Positions 49,823-59,605 of a stretch of DNA of 64,000 nucleotides are shown in pieces. Below the pieces are notes generated by a model that saw only the letters and a list, made by a program, of their open reading frames with translations, ran no database searches and was not told the origin of the DNA. The DNA is from an uncultured Prevotellaceae bacterium (GTDB taxonomy: Bacteria; Bacteroidota; Bacteroidia; Bacteroidales; Bacteroidaceae): assembly GCA_946188395.1 (NCBI GenBank), contig CAMHUU010000012.1, positions 1 to 64,000 on the forward strand, given 5' to 3'. The position numbers and the translations under genes are program-made. Every line of letters starts with the position of its first letter. The first letter of the stretch is position 1.

Positions 49823-50332
49823 ATGATAAAAAAAGAAGACGTTTACAAGATAGGCCGATTAGGCAAGGCGCACGGTGTCAAAGGCGAGGTGTCGTTCCAA
49901 TTTACTGACGACATCTTCGACAGCGTAGATGCCGACTATCTGGTTCTCGACGTTGATGGCATTCTGGTACCATTCTTCTTGGAAGAGTACCGCTTCCGCA
50001 ACGACAGTGTCTGCTTGGTCAAGTTCTGCGACGTCGACACACAGCAACGTGCCCAGGAACTGACAGGATGCGACGTCTACTTTCCACGAGCCTTGGCCGA
50101 AGAAGCCGAAGAAACACTTTCATTGGCGAGCCTCGTAGGTTTCGAAATAGTCAATGTGTCCGATGGTTCGGCCATCGGGACTATTGTCTCCATCGACGAC
50201 ACCACCCAGAACATTCTGTTCGAATTGGAAGACGGCACACTGATTCCTGCCAGCGACGAGCTGATAGAAAATATCGACACAGCACAACAACAAATCATCA
50301 TGAATATACCAGAAGGTTTACTTGAGATATGA
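49823..50332 (+). CDS. rimM: Ribosome maturation factor RimM
   Basis: YKIGRLGKAHGVKGEVSFQFTDD. Confidence 0.95.
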   Translation: MIKKEDVYKIGRLGKAHGVKGEVSFQFTDDIFDSVDADYLVLDVDGILVPFFLEEYRFRNDSVCLVKFCDVDTQQRAQELTGCDVYFPRALAEEAEETLSLASLVGFEIVNVSDGSAIGTIVSIDDTTQNILFELEDGTLIPASDELIENIDTAQQQIIMNIPEGLLEI

Positions 50333-51489
50333 GAAAGAAACAAATAGCTATATTAGGCTCTACAGGGTCGATAGGCACACAGGCTCTTGAGGTCATCGAG
50401 GAGCATAGTGATCTATACGAAGTATATTGCATCACAGCCAACAACAAAGTGGAGTTGTTAGCCCAGCAAGCCCACAAATTCAAGCCTGCCGCCGTAGTCA
50501 TTGCCAACGAGCAGCGACTGGACGAGTTGAAGCAGCTGATGAGCGACCTGCCCGACGTCAAAGTGTATGCAGGTGCAAAAGCCCTCGACGAAATCGTAGA
50601 GGCCGGTCCCATCGACATGGTATTGACGGCTATGGTGGGATTTGCCGGACTGTCGCCAACCATCCATGCCATCAAAGCCCGCAAAGCTATCGCACTGGCC
50701 AATAAGGAGACACTGGTCGTTGCCGGGGAACTCATCCTGCAGTTGGCACAGCAGTACCACACTCCCATCCTACCTGTCGACAGCGAGCACTCTGCCATTT
50801 TCCAAAGTCTGGTGGGCGAGGACGACAACCCCATAGAAAAGATTCTCCTGACAGCATCAGGCGGTCCGTTCCGTCTGAAGAGTATCGACGAACTGGGCAC
50901 CGTCACCAAAGCCGATGCCCTGCGCCACCCCACATGGGATATGGGTGCAAAGATTACCATAGATTCTGCCACTATGATGAACAAAGGTTTCGAGGTGATT
51001 GAAGCCAAGTGGCTGTTTGGCGTTGATGCCCGTCAAATTCAGGTATTGGTGCATCCGCAGAGCATTGTCCACAGCGCCGTCCAGTTCCATGACGGTGCCG
51101 TCAAGGCCCAATTGGGTGTGCCCGATATGCGTCTGCCCATCCAGTATGCATTCTCGTTCCCACAGCGTTTGTCGCTCAGCGGCGACCGTCTGGACCTCTT
51201 CACCTCGCAGAAGCTTGAGTTCTTTGAGCCCGACCTGAAGAAGTTCCGTTGTCTGGCACTGGCCTTCGAGGCCATCAACCAGGGAGGTAACATGCCCTGC
51301 ATTGTGAATGCAGCCAACGAGATTGTCAATCGTGGATTCCTCGACGACAAGTGCGGATTCCTCCAAATGGCAGACATCATTGCCGAGACTATGCACCGCG
51401 CCACATTCGACAAGAACCCCAGTTACGACACCTATATTGCTTCCGATGCTGAGGCTCGTCGTATCGCCACAGAATTAATGAACAAATAA
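50329..51489 (+). CDS. dxr: 1-deoxy-D-xylulose-5-phosphate reductoisomerase
   Basis: KQIAILGSTGSIGTQALEVIEEH; DSEHSAIFQSL; HPTWDMGAKITIDSATMMNKGFEVIEAKWLF. Confidence 0.97.
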   Translation: MRKKQIAILGSTGSIGTQALEVIEEHSDLYEVYCITANNKVELLAQQAHKFKPAAVVIANEQRLDELKQLMSDLPDVKVYAGAKALDEIVEAGPIDMVLTAMVGFAGLSPTIHAIKARKAIALANKETLVVAGELILQLAQQYHTPILPVDSEHSAIFQSLVGEDDNPIEKILLTASGGPFRLKSIDELGTVTKADALRHPTWDMGAKITIDSATMMNKGFEVIEAKWLFGVDARQIQVLVHPQSIVHSAVQFHDGAVKAQLGVPDMRLPIQYAFSFPQRLSLSGDRLDLFTSQKLEFFEPDLKKFRCLALAFEAINQGGNMPCIVNAANEIVNRGFLDDKCGFLQMADIIAETMHRATFDKNPSYDTYIASDAEARRIATELMNK

Positions 51490-51504
51490 GAATATAGTAT
51501 AATA

Positions 51505-52875
51505 ATGGAAGTTTTTTTAATCAGAGTATTACAATTCATGCTGGCCATTTCCCTGCTGGTATTGCTCCACGAGGGTGGTCACTTCTTCTTCTCAAAACTC
51601 TTCGGCGTTCGTGTCGAGAAGTTTTATCTTTTCTTCGACTGGAAATTCAGTCTTTTCAAGTTTAAACCCAAGAACAGCGACACAGAATATGGTGTGGGCT
51701 GGATTCCCCTGGGCGGTTATTGTAAGATAGCCGGTATGATTGACGAAAGTTTCGATACCGAACAAATGAAACAACCCGCACAACCTTGGGAATTCCGTAC
51801 CAAACCCGCCTGGCAACGTCTGCTCATTATGATTGGCGGTGTACTGGTTAATTTCCTGCTCGCCCTCTTTATCTATTCCCAGATTCTTTTCTGGTGGGGC
51901 GACACTTACATTCCCGTCAAGGATATGACGCTGGGTATGAAGTTCAACCAAGAAGCCAAGTCGTACGGTTTCCAAGACGGCGACATCCTTGTTGGCACCG
52001 ATACCAAAACCTTCAAGGATTTCTCGGCCGACCTCTATCGTGACATCTCAGAGGCCCATCGTGTGGACATTATCCGCAACGGCCAGCCTATGAGCATCAC
52101 TCTTCCTGGCGATCTTAATCTGCTGGGCATGATTAAGGCTGACCCTTCGTTTGTACGTCCTCTACTTCCTGCACAGGTTGACAGTATTCTGCCAGGCTCG
52201 CCAGCAGCAGGAATCAGCATGCAAAAGGGCGACCGCATTCTTGCACTCAACGATGCCCCCATCGATTCATACAATGAGTTTATCGACCAGCTGGGCCGTC
52301 GTCGCGACATGTTGCTCACTGCTCAGACGCAGGCTGACTCGCTGAAAGCACGTACTGTGGTTATTGCTTTTGGCAACGACACCCGCACGGATACGGCCTC
52401 TGTCACACTCACTCCTGAACTCAAGCTTGGCTTTGTCGTCAAGAGCATTGCCGACATCTACAAGCCCATTACTACCGAATACGGATTCTTCGAGAGCATT
52501 CCTGCAGGCATCAAGTATGGTTGGCACGTGCTGGCATCTTATGTCGACGACATGAAGTATGTCTTCTCTGCGGAAGGTGCCAAGTCGCTGGGTGGTTTCG
52601 GAGCCATCGGCAGCTTGTTCCCGCCCATGTGGGACTGGTATATGTTCTGGAAGATGACTGCATTCCTTAGCATCATCCTTGCCTTCATGAACATCCTGCC
52701 CATTCCCGCCCTCGACGGTGGACATGTATTGTTCCTTCTCTACGAGATGATCACCCGCCGCAAACCCTCTGAGAACTTTATGATTAAGGCAGAATACGTT
52801 GGCTTTGGCATTCTCATTCTCCTAATGGTCTTCGCCAATCTCAACGACATTCTACGCTGGCTCGGATATATGTAA
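51505..52875 (+). CDS. rseP: RIP metalloprotease RseP
   Basis: LLVLLHEGGHFFFSKLFGVRVEKF zinc site; FMNILPIPALDGGHVLFLLYEMI. Confidence 0.95.
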   Translation: MEVFLIRVLQFMLAISLLVLLHEGGHFFFSKLFGVRVEKFYLFFDWKFSLFKFKPKNSDTEYGVGWIPLGGYCKIAGMIDESFDTEQMKQPAQPWEFRTKPAWQRLLIMIGGVLVNFLLALFIYSQILFWWGDTYIPVKDMTLGMKFNQEAKSYGFQDGDILVGTDTKTFKDFSADLYRDISEAHRVDIIRNGQPMSITLPGDLNLLGMIKADPSFVRPLLPAQVDSILPGSPAAGISMQKGDRILALNDAPIDSYNEFIDQLGRRRDMLLTAQTQADSLKARTVVIAFGNDTRTDTASVTLTPELKLGFVVKSIADIYKPITTEYGFFESIPAGIKYGWHVLASYVDDMKYVFSAEGAKSLGGFGAIGSLFPPMWDWYMFWKMTAFLSIILAFMNILPIPALDGGHVLFLLYEMITRRKPSENFMIKAEYVGFGILILLMVFANLNDILRWLGYM

Positions 52876-52876
52876 T

Positions 52877-55723
52877 ATGATTGGACGTCGATTAGCAATC
52901 GCTGTGCTGCTGGCTACCGTTTCCTATATTGCAAAGGGACGGGACTACAACATCATGGACTATGGTGCAAAGGCAGATACAACGGTGCTTTCGACGACTG
53001 CATTGCAACGAGCTATCGACGACTGCTCTGCGGCAGGAGGCGGCAGGGTAATCGTTCCAACCGGAAACTTCAAAACAGGCAGCATCAGGCTGAAGTCGAA
53101 TGTGCATCTCTTTCTGGAGCATGGAGCAACGCTCTATGGTAGTACAAATCTGAAGGACTACACTCCCATGAAATCGGACTATGTGTCGCTACGCACCCAG
53201 ACTACGACCATACAATTGATCTATGCCGATGGTGTAAAGAATGTGGTAATAGACGGCTACGGTACTATCGACGGACGCGGGCGGGCATTCAAGAAACTCT
53301 CGTGGAACGACGAGGGAATCACACGTCCCCACCTCATCCGATTCATCCAGAGCGAGGACATCACCATTAAGAATGTTACACTGAAGAATTCTGGTTGTTG
53401 GATGCAACACTATCTAGCCTGCGACAGGCTAAAAATAGAAGGTATCAAAGTTGTGAACCGCAACAACTATAATAATGATGCACTGGATCTTGACGGCTGT
53501 CATGATGTGGTCGTACAAGGCATCATAGCAGACTCTGACGACGACGGCATCACGCTGAAATCTACATCGCCCAGACTTTGCGAAAACATCCGCATCACCG
53601 ATTGTGTGGTATCAAGTCATTGCAACGCCGTAAAACTGGGCACAGAGACAAATGGTGGATTCCGCAACATCAACATCTCGGGCATTGTAGTAAAGCCTAG
53701 CAGCGACCAACAAGAGAAATTCTTCGGACAATGGATCGGAACATCGGCTATCTCGCTTGAAATCGTTGATGGCGGTACGATGGAAAATGTCAACGTGTCT
53801 GACTTTACAATTGAGGGTACTGAGTCGCCTATCTTCATCCGATTAGGTAATCGCGGACGGGGCTACAAGCTTAGAAGCGAGCAAAAAGCACTAAGTGGAA
53901 ATGGTAATGACGACACGATAGCCGAATTAATCCCCATTGACCACGTGGGACAGATTGAAAGCATTCGCATAAACAACATTCAAGTACACAACGCAGGGGC
54001 TATAGGCTGTTCGATAACTGGTCTGCCTGGCCATCCTATTCGTAACGTGTGGCTATCGAACATATCGATTCACCACAAGGGTGGCGTTAAAACGGAGGAC
54101 CTCAAAATCATCAACGACACCATTAACGACGAGAAAGAGAAGGAGTATCCCGAAGCTACCATGTGGGGCAACCTGCCAGCCAAAGGTTTTTTCGTTCGTC
54201 ACGCGCGCAATATCAAATTCAACAACGTCAACATCAGGACAGAGAAGCCTGATGTACGACCTGACTTTGTAAATATCGATACAGAGGGCTGGGGAGACCA
54301 AGGTGACGGAACGTACATTAATCCCGTTATCAATGCCGATTTCTCTGACCCAGACGTCATCCGAGTAGGACGAAAATACTATATGGTAGCGTCAGACTTC
54401 CATTTTATGGGCATGCAGGTTATGGAGTCGGAAGATATGGTCAACTGGCGCTATATCAGTCAGATATATAACAAAATTGACGAACCCGGATGGGACCAGA
54501 ACCAACACTATGCCGGAGGGTCGTGGGCACCTGCTATCCGATACCACAACGGATTTTTCTATGTCTATTTCTGTACCCCCGATGAAGGATTGTATATGAG
54601 TACTGCCCAAGATCCACATGGGCCCTGGGCACCACTACATCTGGTGAAACGCGTGAAGAAATGGGAAGACCCCTGTCCTTTCTGGGACGATAACGGAGAG
54701 GCCTATCTGGGTCGCAGCCGTCATGGGGCAGGTCCCATCATTGTGCACAAGATGTCGCCCGACGGCAAGCAACTGCTCGACGAGGGAGTTACCGTCTATG
54801 AAGGTCCCATTGCCGAAGGAACGAAATTCATGAAACGCAACGGCTGGTACTATCTGATTATCCCTGAGGGAGGCGTAGGCACGGGATGGCAGACGGTGCT
54901 GCGAGCCAAGAACATCTACGGTCCCTACGAACGGAAAATCGTGTTGGAAAAAGGCTCCACGAAGGTGAACGGTCCTCATCAGGGTGCTTTGATTGATGCA
55001 CCTGACGGCAGTTGGTGGTTCTATCATTTCCAAGAGACGCCCGTACTGGGACGTGTCGTACACCTGCAACCCGTCCGATGGCAGGACGACTGGCCACTGA
55101 TGGGAGTAGACTACGACGGCAACGGTATCGGAGAACCCGTCCACACGTGGCAGAAGCCCATCGTGCAAGCATCCGACGACTACCTGTTGCAGACTGACGA
55201 TGACTTCGCAGGGCCAGCTTTAGGACTACAATGGCAGTGGAACCACAACCCCAAAGACAGCCATTGGACGCTGAATGAACGAAAAGATTGGCTGACCCTG
55301 AAAGCACAGCCTGCCGATAGTCTGAAAGCAAGCAGGAACATGCTTACGCAGAAAGTGATTGGCTATCAGAGCGAGAGCACTACCCTATTGACCGCCCAAG
55401 GCGACTGTTATGCAGGACTTTTCTGTTCTGGAAAAGCGTTTTACGGCATTGGACTCTGCAAGGAAGGAATCTTCATGGAATCACACGGTAAACGCAAGAT
55501 AGTGGCTAAAGGGAAATACAACCGTCTTTGGTTACGCGTCAGCAACGACTGCACTACAAACAAACATCAATTTTCCTATAGTACTGACGGTCAGCACTTT
55601 GTCAACGCAGCAGACACCTTCCCCATGCGTTCAGGCTATTGGAAAGGCATCCGTGTGGGACTATTCTGTTATGGAAACAACGGTAAGGCTCAGTTCGACT
55701 GGTTTACACAGAAACATCAATGA
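52877..55723 (+). CDS. Secreted bifunctional GH28-GH43 glycosidase
   Basis: GH28: NNDALDLDGCHDVVVQGIIADSDDDGITLKSTSPRLCENI. GH43: GTYINPVINADFSDPDVIRVGRKYYMVAS, KWEDPCPFWDDNGEAYLG. Confidence 0.9.
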   Translation: MIGRRLAIAVLLATVSYIAKGRDYNIMDYGAKADTTVLSTTALQRAIDDCSAAGGGRVIVPTGNFKTGSIRLKSNVHLFLEHGATLYGSTNLKDYTPMKSDYVSLRTQTTTIQLIYADGVKNVVIDGYGTIDGRGRAFKKLSWNDEGITRPHLIRFIQSEDITIKNVTLKNSGCWMQHYLACDRLKIEGIKVVNRNNYNNDALDLDGCHDVVVQGIIADSDDDGITLKSTSPRLCENIRITDCVVSSHCNAVKLGTETNGGFRNINISGIVVKPSSDQQEKFFGQWIGTSAISLEIVDGGTMENVNVSDFTIEGTESPIFIRLGNRGRGYKLRSEQKALSGNGNDDTIAELIPIDHVGQIESIRINNIQVHNAGAIGCSITGLPGHPIRNVWLSNISIHHKGGVKTEDLKIINDTINDEKEKEYPEATMWGNLPAKGFFVRHARNIKFNNVNIRTEKPDVRPDFVNIDTEGWGDQGDGTYINPVINADFSDPDVIRVGRKYYMVASDFHFMGMQVMESEDMVNWRYISQIYNKIDEPGWDQNQHYAGGSWAPAIRYHNGFFYVYFCTPDEGLYMSTAQDPHGPWAPLHLVKRVKKWEDPCPFWDDNGEAYLGRSRHGAGPIIVHKMSPDGKQLLDEGVTVYEGPIAEGTKFMKRNGWYYLIIPEGGVGTGWQTVLRAKNIYGPYERKIVLEKGSTKVNGPHQGALIDAPDGSWWFYHFQETPVLGRVVHLQPVRWQDDWPLMGVDYDGNGIGEPVHTWQKPIVQASDDYLLQTDDDFAGPALGLQWQWNHNPKDSHWTLNERKDWLTLKAQPADSLKASRNMLTQKVIGYQSESTTLLTAQGDCYAGLFCSGKAFYGIGLCKEGIFMESHGKRKIVAKGKYNRLWLRVSNDCTTNKHQFSYSTDGQHFVNAADTFPMRSGYWKGIRVGLFCYGNNGKAQFDWFTQKHQ

Positions 55724-56517
55724 GAAGTCAGTTGCCAAGCAACGCCAATCATGACATTAAAATAATTCTTAATATGCCTGAGACTGATATCTGAGGCTAT
55801 TCCCAACTCTACACGAGGATGGACTTGGTAGGAAATAGTCCACGACGCCCACGGCTGCAATTTCTCATCTTCATCTGGACCATAGTAATAATTATCCTCC
55901 TCCAATGTCAAGACAAGTTTGTCAGACAATTTAAAGTCAAGATAGGCTCCCCAAAAGGTTGTCGGGCGAGGTGTGTCATCCCAAATAATCGCACCCATAT
56001 ATCCCAGGTCACACCACAATGTGAGCTGGTTGCGGAAGATGAGATCTAACTGAAAACCGAAATTATCGGGCAGATACGAAAAGTTCTCACCGCCAGGGAA
56101 GTAGAGTAAGCCTCGCATGGCTATGGAGGGCACTGCTTTCCAACCGTCAAAAAGCTTGGTCTTAAAACCGACAGCCAAGTCAGCAAAACCCGTATAGTTA
56201 TTGCCTTCGTCAGTAGTATGAAGCCAAGCTCCTTGCAACATGAGTTCCGTATCCTTGCGAATGCCATAGCGCAGGACAGAGACGTTGGGCGACCAAGTAT
56301 CGGCCTCGATGCCAAACATCGTGGTATGCTCGTAGAATGCATAGGTTTCCCATTGCAAACGCCCTTTGGGAAGAATGTCTGTTCCTGTGATGCCACCGAA
56401 AAGGTCGGAGGTAAATTCCTCCGTTTCAGTTTCCTGTGCCAACAGACATGCAGGCATCAGGGCAATCATCAAGAACAATTGTCGCACTCTGCGCATTAAA
56501 AAATTATATATTAGCAA
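55717..56517 (-). CDS. Outer-membrane beta-barrel protein (phenol_MetA_deg/transporter-like)
   Basis: Signal peptide; ILPKGRLQWETYAFYEHTTMFG...SVLRYGIRKDTELMLQGAW. Confidence 0.65.
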   Translation of the reverse strand: MLIYNFLMRRVRQLFLMIALMPACLLAQETETEEFTSDLFGGITGTDILPKGRLQWETYAFYEHTTMFGIEADTWSPNVSVLRYGIRKDTELMLQGAWLHTTDEGNNYTGFADLAVGFKTKLFDGWKAVPSIAMRGLLYFPGGENFSYLPDNFGFQLDLIFRNQLTLWCDLGYMGAIIWDDTPRPTTFWGAYLDFKLSDKLVLTLEEDNYYYGPDEDEKLQPWASWTISYQVHPRVELGIASDISLRHIKNYFNVMIGVAWQLTSH

Positions 56518-57266
56518 AAAATGACTTTGCTACGCGAACATTCTGTACCATCAGAGCGAACGATACGCACACAGTATTCATTGTCACCCGTCTGTTCCCG
56601 ATAAAAGCTAAGCTGATCACCGCCATGAGCCTCGGCAACGTAGGCAATTTCGAAGCGACGAATATTGTGGTCACGATACCAATCGAGTGGCCATAGGTCA
56701 AGCACATGCTCAATATACTTGACGCTATTGATATGGCCATTGATATCGACATCATTATAATATGTATTAATGGTGCGAATGAGCTGGGCTTCTTCGGACA
56801 TCTTCACACGTCCACCTTTATCGATGGGACAATCCTTGTCCTTCACAATCCAATTGTTGATGGCACCGTTATCAATGGCAAAGATATCTGTAGGCTGACG
56901 ACTCTCTGTGTCAATCATCGCCCAGATGCTGCGCCCGTAGCCATAAGTGTATCCATCATTCCCAACAACAGCAAAGTTACGTGAAGTAAAATAGCGCATA
57001 GCCGACTCAACCCAAGTCTCAACATTAAACTTGGTGTACTGCTGGGGCATTTCGTTCATCTCAATAGCCAAACGCGAAAGTACCCATGAACGTTTTATCG
57101 TCATCAGATACTTCATGCCAAAACCACGGGCAGAAGAATGGAAATCAGCCGCGTTAAGCATGTGATTACCGAGATGGCCCATAAAAAGCCGTCCGCTAAA
57201 GTCACAATGGAACGGCTCTGCCATAAATTCGTAACATCCTATCTTGTCCATTTTCTCCATTACCAT
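56511..57266 (-). CDS. Acyl-ACP thioesterase
   Basis: Two hotdog halves; INTYYNDVDINGHINSVKYIEHVLDLWPLDWYRDHNIRRFEIAYVAEAHGGDQL. Confidence 0.88.
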   Translation of the reverse strand: MVMEKMDKIGCYEFMAEPFHCDFSGRLFMGHLGNHMLNAADFHSSARGFGMKYLMTIKRSWVLSRLAIEMNEMPQQYTKFNVETWVESAMRYFTSRNFAVVGNDGYTYGYGRSIWAMIDTESRQPTDIFAIDNGAINNWIVKDKDCPIDKGGRVKMSEEAQLIRTINTYYNDVDINGHINSVKYIEHVLDLWPLDWYRDHNIRRFEIAYVAEAHGGDQLSFYREQTGDNEYCVRIVRSDGTECSRSKVIFC

Positions 57267-57287
57267 TAACTATAAGCTGTAACTGCA

Positions 57288-57830
57288 TTAATGATGCTGT
57301 TCACGTTCCTCTAAGAATTCGCTGACCTGTTCCTGCTTAGCACGCGTCACAGCAATACGACCTGAACGAGTGTATTGTAATACGCAGTCGAACTCGTTGA
57401 GCGCATAAAAGAGATTCAGAATGTCCTCCGTCTTTCCATTCTTCATTACCACTGTATAAGTGGGATTAACCTCCATAATGGAAGCTTCATGACGACGAAT
57501 AGTACGTGAAATCTCAGGACACTGTAAGACCTTTTCTGTTGATAGCTTATAGAGTCCTGACTCACGGATAAACAACTGATCATCAGTAAAATAGTTAGCC
57601 TTGACCACATCTATCTTTTTCTCAATCTGACGAGTGATCTTTTCTATTTGGTCAGCATCGCTCCATGCTGTGATAGTGTATTTATGCACTCCCTCAATAC
57701 TGGATGCAGAAACGTTCAGGCTTTCAATGTTCACCTGTCGACGTGTAAATACAGCAGTAATCTGATTCAGAATACCAGCAATGTTCTCTGAATAAACCAG
57801 CAGCGTATATAGTTTCTTGTTCTCTTCCAT
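57288..57830 (-). CDS. ilvN: Acetolactate synthase small subunit
   Basis: ACT domain LYTLLVYSENIAGILNQITAVFTRRQVNIESLNVS; adjacent to ilvB. Confidence 0.94.
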   Translation of the reverse strand: MEENKKLYTLLVYSENIAGILNQITAVFTRRQVNIESLNVSASSIEGVHKYTITAWSDADQIEKITRQIEKKIDVVKANYFTDDQLFIRESGLYKLSTEKVLQCPEISRTIRRHEASIMEVNPTYTVVMKNGKTEDILNLFYALNEFDCVLQYTRSGRIAVTRAKQEQVSEFLEEREQHH

Positions 57831-57865
57831 ATTATTATGCATTATGCATTATTAATTATGCATTA
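57831..57865. repeat. 7-bp tandem array x5 filling the ilvB-ilvN gap
   Basis: ATTATTA TGCATTA TGCATTA TTAATTA TGCATTA; ilvB stop (57863-57865) is the end of the last unit. Confidence 0.95.
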
Positions 57866-59566
57866 AATTTCGAGCATCATATCATTGACATTCATACCCG
57901 GAGGAGTCATAGGCAACACATTGTCCTCTTCAAGAATTGCACACTCTAAGATGAAGGGACCTTTCGTGGTAATCATCTTTTCCACAGCCTGACGCAAATC
58001 ATTACGGTCTGTTACTGCCATATAGGGAATGCCATAACCTTGCGCAATCAGTTCATAGTTGGGGTTCATCATCTTAGTAAAAGACTTACGACGCATCCAG
58101 AACATATCCTGCCACTGGCGTACATTACCCAAGTAGTGGTTATTCAACAGAATCATCTTGACGGGAGCTTGCTGTTCCATGATAGTACCTAACTCCTCGA
58201 TACACATCTGGAAACCACCATCACCCATAAAACAGCATACCGTACGGTCTGTTGCAAACGTAGCACCAATAGCTGCAGGCATACCGTAACCCATCGTTCC
58301 CAAGCCTCCACTGGTGCAGATGCTGCGTTTCTCAGGATATTTGAAATAGCGAGTAGCAAACAGCTGGTTCTGTCCCACATCGGTCACAAGAACAGTACCA
58401 CGGGGAGCCTGCTCAGCAACGGCATTCACCACCTCACCCATCAGCAACGGGCCTTCCTTCGGATGGATGGCCGGCTCTATCACTTTCTCACGCTCCTTCT
58501 GGTCGAGTTCCTTGAACGACTCACGCCATTCGCTGTGCTTCGTCTCATTCACCAAAGCAGTAAGCGCAGGAAGCGACACCTTACAGTCGGCTATTAAAGC
58601 TACATTAGTCTTGACATTCTTGTCAATCTCGCTTCGATCGATATCTAAATGAATAATCTTTGCCTGCTTGGCATAGGTCTGCAGATTACCCGTCACACGG
58701 TCACTGAAACGCATACCAATGGCAATCAACACGTCGCACTCCTGTTCTTTCAAGTTGACGGCATAGTTGCCGTGCATACCCAACATTCCAACATTCAACG
58801 GATGGTCGGATGGCAGAGCCGAGAGTCCCAGCATGGTGCGTCCAGCAGGAATATCGGCCTTCTCCAAGAAGGTCTTCAGTTCTTCTTGGGCATTACCCAG
58901 TTCTACGCCCTGACCAACAAGAGCCAGAGGTTTCTTAGCGTTGTTAATCAGTTCAGCTGCTTGACGGACAGCCTCAGCGTCGAGCTTCGGATAGGGAACA
59001 TAAGAGCGCACAAAATCAACCTTCTTGGGTTCCCAATCAATTTCTTCGACCTGTGCATTGCGAGGGAAGTCAAGCACCACAGGGCCAGGACGACCACTGC
59101 GGGCAATATAGAATGCACGGCTCACAGCCCATGCCACATCCTCGGCATGGCGTATCTGGTACGACCACTTCGAGATAGGCTGCGCCACACCCACAAGGTC
59201 GACCTCCTGGAAGGCATCGGTTCCTAAGGCGCCGATAGCCACCTGACCGGCAATTACCACCATCGGTGTAGAGTCCATCATGGCATCAGCCACACCGGTC
59301 AACGTATTCGTAGCGCCAGGGCCACTGGTCACTAAGGCTACGCCTACCTCACCACTCACACGGGCATAGCCCTCTGCAGCATGGGTCGCTCCTTGCTCAT
59401 GACGCACAAGAATATGGTCGAAACACTTTTTCTCTCCTCGGGTATAGTCAAACAGCGCATCATAGACGGGCATAATGGCTCCACCGGGATAACCGAAAAT
59501 AGTTTTTACCCCTTCAGCCTGCAAGGCTCGCATCAGCGCTTTTGCACCTGTTATTCTGTCTCTCAT
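57863..59566 (-). CDS. ilvB: Acetolactate synthase large subunit
   Basis: FGYPGGAIMPVYDALF, GVALVTSGPGATNTLTGVADAMMDSTPMVVIAGQV, MGDGGFQMCIEELGT. Confidence 0.97.
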   Translation of the reverse strand: MRDRITGAKALMRALQAEGVKTIFGYPGGAIMPVYDALFDYTRGEKKCFDHILVRHEQGATHAAEGYARVSGEVGVALVTSGPGATNTLTGVADAMMDSTPMVVIAGQVAIGALGTDAFQEVDLVGVAQPISKWSYQIRHAEDVAWAVSRAFYIARSGRPGPVVLDFPRNAQVEEIDWEPKKVDFVRSYVPYPKLDAEAVRQAAELINNAKKPLALVGQGVELGNAQEELKTFLEKADIPAGRTMLGLSALPSDHPLNVGMLGMHGNYAVNLKEQECDVLIAIGMRFSDRVTGNLQTYAKQAKIIHLDIDRSEIDKNVKTNVALIADCKVSLPALTALVNETKHSEWRESFKELDQKEREKVIEPAIHPKEGPLLMGEVVNAVAEQAPRGTVLVTDVGQNQLFATRYFKYPEKRSICTSGGLGTMGYGMPAAIGATFATDRTVCCFMGDGGFQMCIEELGTIMEQQAPVKMILLNNHYLGNVRQWQDMFWMRRKSFTKMMNPNYELIAQGYGIPYMAVTDRNDLRQAVEKMITTKGPFILECAILEEDNVLPMTPPGMNVNDMMLEI

Positions 59567-59605
59567 CTTTTCTTATTTCTAGTATTTCTAGATTATCAAG
59601 TATTT

